Assembly: GCA_003023745.1 (NCBI GenBank)
Contig: PXYV01000002.1
Span: forward strand, 1 to 64,000
Source: Sulfobacillus acidophilus
GTDB taxonomy: Bacteria > Bacillota > Sulfobacillia > Sulfobacillales > Sulfobacillaceae
DNA: 64,000 nt
Reading direction: 5' to 3'
Below the pieces are notes generated by a model. The model ran no database searches and was not told the DNA's origin. It saw only the letters and a program-made list of their open reading frames with translations. The position numbers were made by a program, and so were the translations under genes. Within the stretch, counting starts at the first letter, position 1. Each line of letters opens with the position of its first letter. This document shows, piece after piece, positions 41,392 through 51,693 of the stretch.

Positions 41392-42660
41392 TCAGGACAA
41401 GGGTCGCGTGCATCCCTGCACAATGTCCAGTAGTTCCGTCAACGCTTCGTTAAAGACGGTTTCGTCAATGTTTAACGGAGGCATGAGCCGGATGACCTCG
41501 TGATTTAAGCCTGCCGGGTGCAGAATGAGACCGCGCCGCAAACCCTCTTCCATTACCGCCATGACTAACGATCCGCCAATATCCCGGCGAAATTCTAGGG
41601 CGACCATCAGACCGCGGCCGCGCACGTCGACAACACCGGGCCAGGCGCTGGCCGTGCGTAGTCGCGTCAATGCCTCCAGACCTAGCTTATGGGCCCGTTC
41701 AACTAGTTTTTCGGTCTTCATGACGTGCAATTGGGCTAGTCCTGTGGCACATGCCAACGGATTGCCGCCAAAGGTGGTGCCGTGGGTGCCAGGCGTCCAG
41801 GCTTGCATCAAATCGCGGCGAGCCGTCATGGCAGAAAGGGGCAGACCTCCTCCCAAGGCTTTGCCCATGATGAGGATGTCCGGGTGAACTTGGGCGTGTT
41901 GGTAGGCGAACCATTGGCCTGTGCGTCCCATGCCGGACTGAACCTCGTCAACGGCTAATAAAATGCCGTGTTGGTGGCACAGTTCGGCCAACCAGGGCAA
42001 AAACCCATCCGGAGGGATGACATAGCCGCCTTCGCCTTGAATCGGTTCCACGACGATTACGGCGACGCGACTGGAGTCAATTTCATCGGACAACAGGGTC
42101 AATAATTGATTTTGCGTATGATGAAGCGCTTGCTCGGGCGTCAAGTTCAACCGCGTGGGGGCTGGATAATCGACGTGATAGACAGACGGCACCAGCGGTT
42201 CATAGCCACTGCGATAGTTGGCATTGGATGCAGTCAAACTAAGTGCGCCTAACGTGCGTCCGTGAAACGCTCCCCGAAAGGCAATAATACCCGGGCGCCC
42301 GGTGGCGTATCGCGCCAACTTGATGGCTGCCTCAACCGCTTCCGCTCCGGAATTGCCAAAGTACACCGGATAGTCCGGTTCGGCAATGCTCTGGACCACC
42401 TCGGCAAAATCGGCCACGATGCGCTGGTAGCCCAATCCATTATACAAGTGAAAATACTGATGAGCTTGTTGATCTAATGCTTGCAAAATGGCGGGATGAC
42501 CATAGCCCAACACATTCACCGCGATTCCGGTCATCAAGTCTAGATAGCGCTTGCCTTGGGCGTCATAGAGATAGGACCCTTCACCGCGAACGAACTCAAT
42601 CGGCGTCTCTAATGGGACAACCCCAGCAATGGACTTTCGATAGCGCTCGACAATGTCCAT
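41392..42660 (-). CDS. Class III aminotransferase (GABA/ornithine-type)
   Basis: YFGNSGAEAVEAAIKLARYATGRPGIIAFRGAFHGRTLGALSLTAS, LLAVDEVQSGMGRTGQWFA, PDILIMGKALGGGLPLSAM. Confidence 0.92.
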   Translation of the reverse strand: MDIVERYRKSIAGVVPLETPIEFVRGEGSYLYDAQGKRYLDLMTGIAVNVLGYGHPAILQALDQQAHQYFHLYNGLGYQRIVADFAEVVQSIAEPDYPVYFGNSGAEAVEAAIKLARYATGRPGIIAFRGAFHGRTLGALSLTASNANYRSGYEPLVPSVYHVDYPAPTRLNLTPEQALHHTQNQLLTLLSDEIDSSRVAVIVVEPIQGEGGYVIPPDGFLPWLAELCHQHGILLAVDEVQSGMGRTGQWFAYQHAQVHPDILIMGKALGGGLPLSAMTARRDLMQAWTPGTHGTTFGGNPLACATGLAQLHVMKTEKLVERAHKLGLEALTRLRTASAWPGVVDVRGRGLMVALEFRRDIGGSLVMAVMEEGLRRGLILHPAGLNHEVIRLMPPLNIDETVFNEALTELLDIVQGCTRPLS

Positions 42661-43119
42661 AGCCCACATCCTCTCAGTATCGCTGAAAAATAAAATTGTT
42701 TCGCCCAACGATACCGAATTCGACGCGGGTGAATCGAATTCCTGCCGAGTCACAAAAAGTTTGGTCGTTAGGCTGAACGCTGCTGGTTGTTTACGGTGCG
42801 CCGAAAAAAAACGACGCGTGAGCCGGCGAGGGGAATGTGGTACTACGTCAACGGCTTTGATGACTTTTGTCGTGTACACTGTAGACTGGGGTATTTCGGG
42901 CGGCCAAATGACAGCTGGGGTTCGACCGGACGTTTTATCATCCGTGTGATCGTGGCTCCGAGAATGAGGATAAAGCCGGACTTAACAGGTAATGGGGACG
43001 TTATGCATTGGAAAGTGCGGATTCCGGACCTAATCCACCACCCATTCCGGTAAATCCCCACCACCACTCCGGGGGCCAGTACACTCTCTGACGGTGTCCA
43101 ATGACGTCGAGAGGAGTTT

Positions 43120-44099
43120 ATGACAAAACGGAGGATTCCGATGCGACACATTCGGGAGGTTTTGCGCCTCCATCAGGCCGGGCAGACGGCCCGCGCGATT
43201 GGCCGCGGATTCACCACGACTTGCGGACCACGAAAGGCATGACGTTGGAATTGGCCTGGCTGGAATACCAGCGGGAGCATCCGCAGGATGCTCTGCAGTA
43301 CTCGCAATTCTGTGTCCACTATCACCGCTGGCGGCGTCGGCTCGACGTCGCGCTGCGCCAGCCGCATCCTTACGAGCCCTATCTGCATCCGTCCTATCTG
43401 GAGATGGCCCAGTATTACGACACGGTCATCGTCCCGGCCGGCGTCCAGTTGGTGGAACGCTGGGTGTTGGCGGTGTTACGGAAGCAACAATTTTTCAGCT
43501 TGGCGGAGCTCAACGTGACGATCGCGGACTGCGTGGCCTGGCTCAACGCCCGGCCCTTTCAAAAATGGGAGGGGTCGCGGACCACCTTGAAGGCCGACGA
43601 ACCCCTGAAACCCTTGCCTGCCCACCCGTTCGAATCAAGCGCCTGGACGCAGGCCCGCGTCCATCCCGACTACCACGTCCAGGTGGATGCTCGCTATTAT
43701 AGCGTGCCGTACTATCTGGTGGGGGAGACCGTCGAGGTCCGGACCACGGCCCATATCGTGGAGATTTTTCACCAGGGGGACCGCGTGGCCAGTCATCCCC
43801 GCGCCGCCCGGCGCGGTCAAGCGGTCACTGCTCCTGAACATCGGCCGCGCCATCATCGCGATCGCCTGGAATGGACCCCGGAGCGCTTTCAGCAGTGGGC
43901 CGGCAAAATCGGTCCGCAAACCGAGACGCTGATCACCACGATCCTGCACCGCATGAAGCACCCCGAACAGGCGTATCGGACCTGTTTCGGCATTCTGCGG
44001 CTCGCGCAAGCGGTAGCGCGACAACTCTTCACCTACCGCTCGGTGGCCGCGTTTTGGCTAAACAGCCGGCGGCACCCGCTCCCGGGTCTCCCCCCATAG
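43120..44099 (+). pseudogene. IS21-family transposase (IstA) remnant lacking the DDE core
   Basis: N-terminal MTKRRIPMRHIREVLRLHQAGQTARAIGR; C-terminal GVQLVERWVLAVLRKQQFFSLAELN...VHPDYHVQVDARYYSVPYYLVGETVEVRTTAHIVEIFHQGDRVASHPR; frameshifted near 43200; catalytic middle region absent; no istB. Confidence 0.8.
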
Positions 44100-44151
44100 G
44101 CGCTAACCTAAGCCAGCCGAATCGCATTGGAGCTGGCGCTTACGAGGTCGC

Positions 44152-45405
44152 TCATGGAGTGCCTGGGTCCAGGTTCGCGAGGCACTGCGCCAATCGGTCA
44201 GACTCACCAACCCCTGAACAATCGTCCGTAGATCCTGCCAAATCAGTGGGGCAATACGCCACACGGCGGGGGATGTCGGGGCGGACGGGAAATCCATAGG
44301 GGGAAAAATCCGGACCCTGTGTCCGGATGGCGTCGACGAGGACGGCCCCTAATAGTTTCGCCAAGAGATACGTTTGGGCTAGATCGGGGGCGAATGCACG
44401 CAGTGCGTCAATATGGAGCAAACTTTTCAGACGTTTAAAGGCAATTTCGATCTGCCACCGCAGCCGATATAATTCGAGGATTTCGGCGGCATCCGCCGCC
44501 GTTTTCGTTAACGTCGTCAAAATCAAGACATAATCGGCCGCTTCCAAGGTCTCTGCAGCGACGGTATAGCCATGATCGCGGGCATCTTTGCGCGCCTTCC
44601 GGCGCGCTTTTTCAGCCGCCTGTACCGATTTACGCATGGCTACGATGCGGACCTTGAGTGCAGGTCGGTCTTTTGTTCCGGGGATTTGTACCCACCAGTC
44701 CCCCGGGGCCGCATCGGGGAGCGATCGTACGGCATGAAGCACTGACCAGGGTTTTCCATCCAACGTTTGTAACCGGAGCGCACTCCACCCGAAGCGGACG
44801 ATGACATGAGCGCGTTGTGCGACAATCCACGCCAGGGTGTTCGGTTTCGCATCATTACGGTCGGCCACGACGACATCCGGCGGACGTAACTGTAACCGGG
44901 TGAGAGATGCTGCGCCATGCGCATCAGTCAGTTCTATGTGTTCCCACGGGCCCGTCCCCAAATTCCACTGCGCATGCAGGCGCCACGTCGTGCCTGGGCT
45001 CCCGGGACCTTGAACGGTGCTCCCAGCAGTCAGCACCAACCGGAATCGGCTCGTCAGCGTCGTGCCCATCCCTTGCGATCGAAACCATGGGTCCAAGATG
45101 TAGCCCAGCCACGCGGACGCGTGGCGCAAACGCTTGAGGACGGCCCCATCGGAGATGTTGGCCAAGCCAATTCGACGGGCCCAAGCCGCCATCGTTCGCC
45201 ACGACCAATCGTTCCAGGCATAGGCAAAGACCACCCGAAGTAGCGCCTCCGCTGACCGAATGGCCCGCAAGCGAGTCAGGGCGCCAAACGTCCAGGCCGC
45301 ATCTTGCCACCCCTTGGGGAGAAAATTTATGACCATAGCCCACTGATCATCGAGATCGGACGTTTTGGTTGTGCTTGTTAGGTCGGTTTTCGCCATGTTA
45401 GTCAT
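44152..45405 (-). mobile_element. IS4-family transposase, apparently full-length
   Basis: DDE features: VVVADRNDAKPNT, YRLRWQIEIAFKRLKSLLHID (YREK motif). Confidence 0.85.
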
Positions 45406-45726
45406 CTCCGTAGGTGGGAATTGTCTTCCGTCTTACTTCGCGACGGCGAGGCGAGACCCTATCGATTCCCTCTGCGTGACTTCAATCCTCCACGGGTCTG
45501 CCGTGGCTACCACAGTTCCTCGGAGCCGCTACGTCGTCCGTTTGACGGTTTTGCTGGTGCGTCAAGCCCCAGGCCCCCTCGGCAGGCAAACGACCGGCTC
45601 CTGCCTCGTTCTCAAGTCACTTTCTGGATGACCCACGCAACTGCAGATTTGCCCCCGTACATACGTTAGAGCCGGGCCCATTCTCGTGCGAGCATCGAGT
45701 AGCACAGTTGGTCTTGGACTTCCGTC

Positions 45727-45960
45727 TCAAACCAATAATTGCTCGCGCATGATACCATCCAAGTGGAATCCTAGTCCTTCCAATGAGCGGCGCGAAGGGA
45801 TGTTCCCGGAGGCCGTGGTCGCGTACAGCTTATGCACAGACCAGAGACGGTCGGAAAACATCGCTATTAGGAAACGTCGGACCATCTCTCGACCGTACCC
45901 CTGTTGGCGATGGACCGGCGGAAGATAGTACCCGAACTCGGCACTACGATTTCACGGATT
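45727..45960 (-). pseudogene. GNAT acetyltransferase C-terminal remnant
   Basis: Manual translation FGYYLPPVHRQQGYGREMVRRFLIAMFSDRLWSVHKLYATTASGNIPSRRSLEGLGFHLDGIMREQLLV*; GNAT motifs A and B. Confidence 0.65.
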
Positions 45961-45974
45961 ATGGTCGAACGTGG

Positions 45975-46265
45975 TTACGCGACGCAAGGGTGCCTTTGTC
46001 GTGGTATCGCACAGCACAAAGACCCGTAGGGTACAAGTCTGGAGACGGTGCGCGATCGATTCCATGAAGGCATCCCATGGTGGCAATGCGGAGATCTTTC
46101 CAGCTTTTCATGGCCCAATATGAACTGGGCGGCGGCCAATGGAGCCCCTCGGTTCAGCAATGTGATGGCTAATGTGTGCCGCATTGTGTGGAGGTGAACC
46201 TTGCTTTCTAGGTTACAACGTCGCGCGACGCGCTTGAAGACACCCTGAATTTCCTGTGTGGTCAT
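45975..46265 (-). pseudogene. Tyrosine recombinase C-terminal remnant
   Basis: VHLHTMRHTLAITLLNRGAPLAAAQFILGHEK (HxxR and LGH motifs) then frame loss before the catalytic Tyr. Confidence 0.7.
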
Positions 46266-46732
46266 CCGGTGGGGGAGCCACTCTTTGCATTCCCTCCACC
46301 GGCGCGCCTTTCTCTCTGCTTTCGGACTAGGGTAGCGTGCCGATGGTTTGCCTTTCGGCGTTCCTTGCTATGCGCAACCAGAACGCCCTGGTCTTGCCGT
46401 AGTCGTGTCCGTAAACGTGTGGGCCCTTCGGGAAATCGTTGGTATAGAAAATTCCGATCGATCCCATATGGGTCGAGAAATGCAAGACCTTGTACGTTCC
46501 ATGGGTAACCGGTGACCTGCGAAAGAAGAAGGTCGTTTGCCTCCCCGGGCACAATGCGGATATTCACTCCGTCTTTTTCATAAGGCTCGCAAACACATCG
46601 AAGCTCTTCGACATGTGCCATATCCTGCTCAACGAACACGTAATAGTCGAAACCTCTGGTGTCTAATGTTATTTTGGTCGACCCGTCAATCAAACGCCCT
46701 TGCGCAATCTGCACCCGACCGTGCGAACGCAT
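46262..46732 (-). pseudogene. Three-Cys-motif partner protein (TcmP)-like remnant
   Basis: DYYVFVEQDMAHVEELRCVCEPYEKDGVNIRIVPGEANDLLLSQVTGYPWNVQGLAFLDPYGI resembles TcmP core; N- and C-terminus degraded. Confidence 0.55.
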
Positions 46733-47202
46733 CGATGTACATCAGGCTGAACGGTTGGTTTTTCATCATCTGGAGGTAAGCATGTCAATACTGTTGCAAG
46801 ACGTTTAGCTTAATGGCGGTCCACGGCCCTCCTCCCTGGATTTGCCCTGCCTAAGAATCATCCCCACCGCTTTCGATTGACGGTTGCGCACTACAATCAA
46901 TGGGTTCTTGGTCGTTCCAGATGCCTAGATTCAAGTTAACCATCGTTTTTTCGGTGGGTGATGTACAATTTTTAACAATGGAGCGAGGGTGGTCCCCGAC
47001 ATCATGCCGGTTTTGGGGAGGTTGGCGTCGTGAGCCTAGGACACCGGCATAAGCACTTGAGCAGCAAGGGCTGCACGTGACGAACGGGTACGATTTATAG
47101 TCCAGGACGGGATTCGCTGCGACGCCTTTGTGGTCGATCCATCGTGAAAGGCTCAGGCGCAGAATTTGTCATAATCGAAGATAAATCGCTCTAAAGGAGA
47201 CG

Positions 47203-48014
47203 ATGTTACGGATAGTGCGGCAGGTAATTCGACACCTCGATACTTTATTCAGTCGCTTGATAAAGGGTTGAAGCTCTTACAAACCTTTTCTCGCGAGCGT
47301 CCGGCCATGACGTTAACCGAGTTGGCCACGGCACTGGGGTTACCGAAGGCGGGGACTCAGCGATTGGTGCGCACCCTGGTTGATTTGGACTTTTTGCAGC
47401 GTTTGCCGGGCAAACGCTATGGACTGGGCGTCATGGCGCTCGATTTGGGACACCGCTATCTTTCCACGTTAAATATTCCGGTTGTGGCAGAACCCTTTAT
47501 GCAAGAGTTGGTCAAGCAAACTCAGGAAACGGTTAACCTGGCCATTCGCAGCGGCCGCGAAGTGGTTTATATTGCGCGCATTGCCTCCGCTCCCAGAATT
47601 GTCTCGGTAAACTTAGAGGTGGGAAGTCGCTTGCCTGTGCATGCCACCGCTTTGGGCAAAGCTTTGTTGATGGACATGGTTGGTGACGAACTGCTGCTGG
47701 TGCTGGGACCGGAGCCGTGGCCGGCCTACACCCCCCACACCAAGACCACTGTGGCAGCATTAGCTACGGACCTTGGCCAAGCACGCAAGGAGGGTGTGGC
47801 GATCAATGACGGCGAGCTGGAATTGGGACTGCGTTCCATCGCGGCTCCGGTACGCGATTTGAGCGGGGAGATTGTTGCCGCTTTGAATGTATCGACCAAC
47901 TCATTTCGCGTACCCTTGGAGTTGATTCGCGGTCCCATGCGCGACGCTCTTTTGCACACAGCTCGGTGCATCAGCCGGTCCCTCGGATATTCGGGGCCTA
48001 CGACTCAAGAGTAA
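47203..48014 (+). CDS. IclR family transcriptional regulator (start region appears frameshifted)
   Basis: RYFIQSLDKGLKLLQTFSRERPAMTLTELATALGLPKAGTQRLVRTLVDL HTH; effector domain ALGKALL...; ATG 47203 with strong RBS is out of frame with the HTH. Confidence 0.85.
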
Positions 48015-49140
48015 ATCCGGCCCGGATGGGAAAATCGCGATGCCCCTGATACCGCATGGGATTTAGATGCGGGGCTTGCGCCTGCCCCAAAGCCACGTCT
48101 GCTGCCAGTTCTCCTAATGCCGGCCCGCGCATGACGCCAATCCCTTGGTCGCCACAGGCTACAAACAGGCGACTTGTCAAAGGCCCAATGAGCGGTTGTC
48201 GATCAGGCGTTCCACCGCACAATCCTGCCCACGCCTGACGCAGCCCGGCGTTTTGGGCACGGCTGGTCAAGCGCATGGTCTGGGCAGCAATGTCGCTAAT
48301 AAAATCGTCGTCGCCGCTGGTTTGGTAATGATCAGGATCATGTTCGTAGAGACGGGTGCCGTCCCCGGCTAACAGGTTGTGTGGGCCGTCGGGCACCAAA
48401 TAGACATCGGTGGCCAGTTCCCATACCATGGGTAAGCGATATCCCTCGGGCATGTGGAGCGACGCCAGTTGCACGCGGTAGGGCCGCAGCGGCACGTGAA
48501 ATCCCGCCGTTTCGACAATCTTGCCTGTCCAGGTGCCGGCTGCCACTAGCACTCTTTCTGCCTGGATGGTCTCCTTTGCCAGATGCACCGACACCGCCGA
48601 GGATTGGACATCAATCCGCATAACACGTTGCCCAAGGCGGACGGAAAGTCCCGCATCGCGGGCTAAGTTGACCACGGCTTGAGCATAAGCAGTCGGATTG
48701 ACGTGCTGGTCGTTAGGCGTCCACAGTCCTTGGACACTCGATGGCAGACGGTCTAAATCCGGAAATTCGCTGACAATGCGATCGCTGCTCCAGATTTCCG
48801 CAGGGGTATCGTCGTCGTTAAGTTCTCGCGTGCGTTGGCGCACGAAATTCTCCACACTTTCGTCAAAAAGTGTAATCATTCCGTACGGCTGTAATATGGA
48901 ACGGTCGCGCGAGGCATCATACGCAGTTTGAAAGAGTTGCCGGCTGCGTTTGACCCAAGCCACGTTTTCTGATCCCCACAGCAAATTAGTGACGACACCG
49001 CCCGCCTTCGCACTGGATTCCATGGCGACGCCGGCATTGGCCTCAATGAGAAGCACCGAATGTAACCCGCTCGTGACGGCACGCAAAGCGGCAGACGAGC
49101 CCCATACCCCCGCACCGATGATAATCAGTTCGTATTTCAT
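47998..49140 (-). CDS. FAD-dependent oxidoreductase (DAO family, glycine/sarcosine oxidase-like)
   Basis: IIIGAGVWGSSAALRAVTSGLHSVLLIEA dinucleotide motif; C-terminal ACGDQGIGVMRGPALGELAADV. Confidence 0.88.
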   Translation of the reverse strand: MKYELIIIGAGVWGSSAALRAVTSGLHSVLLIEANAGVAMESSAKAGGVVTNLLWGSENVAWVKRSRQLFQTAYDASRDRSILQPYGMITLFDESVENFVRQRTRELNDDDTPAEIWSSDRIVSEFPDLDRLPSSVQGLWTPNDQHVNPTAYAQAVVNLARDAGLSVRLGQRVMRIDVQSSAVSVHLAKETIQAERVLVAAGTWTGKIVETAGFHVPLRPYRVQLASLHMPEGYRLPMVWELATDVYLVPDGPHNLLAGDGTRLYEHDPDHYQTSGDDDFISDIAAQTMRLTSRAQNAGLRQAWAGLCGGTPDRQPLIGPLTSRLFVACGDQGIGVMRGPALGELAADVALGQAQAPHLNPMRYQGHRDFPIRAGFTLES

Positions 49141-49188
49141 GAAGACATCCTTCCTTTCGGTATGTGGCCTATGTGCTCACGGATCGTG

Positions 49189-50226
49189 TCAATCGATGTG
49201 CTCGCCCGACAGAAGAAACGCAGGGTTTAAGACGAGCACTTGCCGAATGTCGCGATCGGATAGGCCCAGGCAGCGAAGTTGAGGCACAATGCTGCGCAAA
49301 ACGTGGTCGTAGCCATGACCTCCATATTGATGCCACTGCATCTTGGTGCACACATCTTGCGAAATGAGAAGTTGTTTTAGATACCCTGCTTCGACCAGTC
49401 TGATGAATGCGGTTAAGCGCTCCGCATCGGTTGGCTCACGGACTTTGTCCTCTTGAAAGGCGCATTCTGATCCAAATGTGTCAAACTCCAAAAATACGCC
49501 ACGGTCGGCCAAGGCCCGGTGATAGGCGGGGTCGAGGTTTTCGTCCAGATGGCTTAGCACCACGCGTGACAGATCGGCTCCGCATGATTCTAGCGTTTGG
49601 AGAACCGTAAGCCCTTCAGTGGCAAAAATGGCAAGATGGACGTTCAGACCGACGGAACATTGCCGCTGTACTTTAGCAGCGGCCTGCAGCACTTTTAACT
49701 CGTCAGGATGTACCGGAGAACTGGTACCAATTTCTCCGATAATGCCAGCGCGTACATCCGTCTCATTGAATCCTTCGGTTAATTCTTTCAGCATATACTC
49801 AGCCACTTCCTCAACGTCCGCTTGACCTATCCAGGGGGGATGGGCCCGTTGCACATAAAAGCCCGTGCCTGCCACAATGTAAAGGCCGGTTCGCCGGGAT
49901 AGCTCCCGCAATTTTTCAGGATAGGGGCCGATGCCCGAACTCGAGAGATCGACCACCGTGGATCCCTGCAATTCGCGAAAGAGAAGGAGTTCTTCCGTCA
50001 CGGCGTCCATGTCATCGAGACATAGATTGTCACGGCAGTGGTAGGGGTCGGCGCGCAATACGTCATATAACTCCGGACTCACTTTCTGTTCCACTAACCA
50101 GTCGCGGTCGGGATTGCGCGGCATTTGCCACCAGCAGTGCAAATCTAAGAATGTGTGCTCATGCGACAGCGTAATACCCAGTGCCGTTGGCGGGACCAGC
50201 CCAGTTACTGTGCAGACTTTAGACAT
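49189..50226 (-). CDS. Phosphotriesterase-family metal-dependent hydrolase/lactonase
   Basis: LSHEHTFLDL (HxH), GIIGEIGTSS, LNVHLAIF, VVLSHLDE, LISQDVCTK. Confidence 0.85.
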   Translation of the reverse strand: MSKVCTVTGLVPPTALGITLSHEHTFLDLHCWWQMPRNPDRDWLVEQKVSPELYDVLRADPYHCRDNLCLDDMDAVTEELLLFRELQGSTVVDLSSSGIGPYPEKLRELSRRTGLYIVAGTGFYVQRAHPPWIGQADVEEVAEYMLKELTEGFNETDVRAGIIGEIGTSSPVHPDELKVLQAAAKVQRQCSVGLNVHLAIFATEGLTVLQTLESCGADLSRVVLSHLDENLDPAYHRALADRGVFLEFDTFGSECAFQEDKVREPTDAERLTAFIRLVEAGYLKQLLISQDVCTKMQWHQYGGHGYDHVLRSIVPQLRCLGLSDRDIRQVLVLNPAFLLSGEHID

Positions 50227-50531
50227 GAAACCCTCCAGTCATCCCAGTGAGCCCCCTAGACTTCGATGTCTGGAGACTCTTGCCGTGGGTATCGATACAA
50301 TCTTGAGTGTAGTGGCAGCTCTTGTCGAGACCCCTAGTTCAAAGGTTAGGTTCTCGGTCTCACTGGGACATCGTGTTTCGCCAATCTTGTGTCAGCGGTA
50401 CCCTGAAAAACATGGTCACCAGGTAGCAACGAAATACTCAGCCTATTGCGCGCACGCATTTCGCGAACACAAAGATTCGTGTGACGCTAAGCCCGTTTCA
50501 CCCCCGCAGTGCATGGGGTTAGATCTTCAAA

Positions 50532-51683
50532 TTACGAGTCAAACGTCCCGCCGCTTCCTGGCCGCAGCGGAAAATCGATTGGTGGATACCGGTGCGGATT
50601 CAATTGCGGGGCTTCCGCTGCGTCCATGGCAATCTTGGCGGCCAACGCTCCCAGCGCGGGACCGCGCTTGATGCCAAAGCCATTATCGCCGCAGGCGATA
50701 TAGAGCCGATCAGCGACTTTGCCCACCAGAGGTCGGCGGTCAGGTGTGGCGCCGCACAGTCCCGCCCACGACCTTCGCAATTGAGCGTACTCGCCTTTAG
50801 AGATCAGGCGCATGACGCCACTGGCCACATCTTGGTGGAAGTCCGGGTCGCCCAGAGTTTCGTAATTGTCTGGGTCGTGCTCCCATAGTCGGGTGCCATC
50901 GCCGACGAGAAGATTATGAGCGCCATCGGGAACAAAATACATATCCGTGGATAGCTCACGCACAATCGGCAGCTGATAACCGGCGGGGAACTCAAGCGAG
51001 GCCAACTGGGTTCGGTAGGGGCGAAAGGGAATGTCGATACCCGCCGTTTGCAAAAGTTTTCGAGTCCACGTTCCTGCCGTGACCAGTACACGCGCCGCCT
51101 CAATGGACTCTTCGCTGGTGTGCACGAGGACGCGGCGCGACTCAATGGCAATCGTAGTGGCGCGGTAATTAAACCGGACTTCCAGACCTTTCACACGCGC
51201 GAGCGTGAGGAACGCATTGGCGGCGGCTGTGGGATTGACGTGCCAATCCTGAGGGGTCCAGATCCCAATCATATCAGCGGACACACGGTCTAAATCGGGC
51301 CAATGCGCCCCGATAGCGCGCGAATCCCACACATCGACCGGAATGTTGCGTCGCTGCAGATCTTGAACTTGCGTGGCTAATTGCTCGGCCTGGACTGGTG
51401 TACATAAGCTGAGCATGCCGTTTTCTTGGATCATGGTGCGATCGCCCGAGATCTCTTGCGCTTGACGAAAGAGTGTCCGACTTTCGGTCACCCACGCTTG
51501 GTCATCGGGGTGGGCAACAAAATCTGACACGATACCGCCTGCTTTGGCGCTGCTTTCGCCCGCCACAAACGTATTTCGCTCAAGTAACAACACGCGTCCG
51601 AAACGGTGTTCGACTGCGGACCAGGACGCCGCAGTGCCCCAAAGGCCACCGCCGACAATGACTAAGTCGTACATCTGCACCAT
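50532..51683 (-). CDS. FAD-dependent oxidoreductase (DAO family), paralog of 47998-49140
   Basis: LVIVGGGLWGTAASWSAVEHRFGRVLLLE; shared motifs with neighbour (AGTWT, VPDG.HNLL.GDGTRL.EHDPD). Confidence 0.88.
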   Translation of the reverse strand: MVQMYDLVIVGGGLWGTAASWSAVEHRFGRVLLLERNTFVAGESSAKAGGIVSDFVAHPDDQAWVTESRTLFRQAQEISGDRTMIQENGMLSLCTPVQAEQLATQVQDLQRRNIPVDVWDSRAIGAHWPDLDRVSADMIGIWTPQDWHVNPTAAANAFLTLARVKGLEVRFNYRATTIAIESRRVLVHTSEESIEAARVLVTAGTWTRKLLQTAGIDIPFRPYRTQLASLEFPAGYQLPIVRELSTDMYFVPDGAHNLLVGDGTRLWEHDPDNYETLGDPDFHQDVASGVMRLISKGEYAQLRRSWAGLCGATPDRRPLVGKVADRLYIACGDNGFGIKRGPALGALAAKIAMDAAEAPQLNPHRYPPIDFPLRPGSGGTFDS

Positions 51684-51693
51684 CCCTCATGAC

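Noticed and set aside
44100-45670. Terminal inverted repeats for the IS4-type element
   Set aside because: Only a weak 10/12 match (ggcgctaaccta versus ggctctaacgta) was seen; not enough to define ends.
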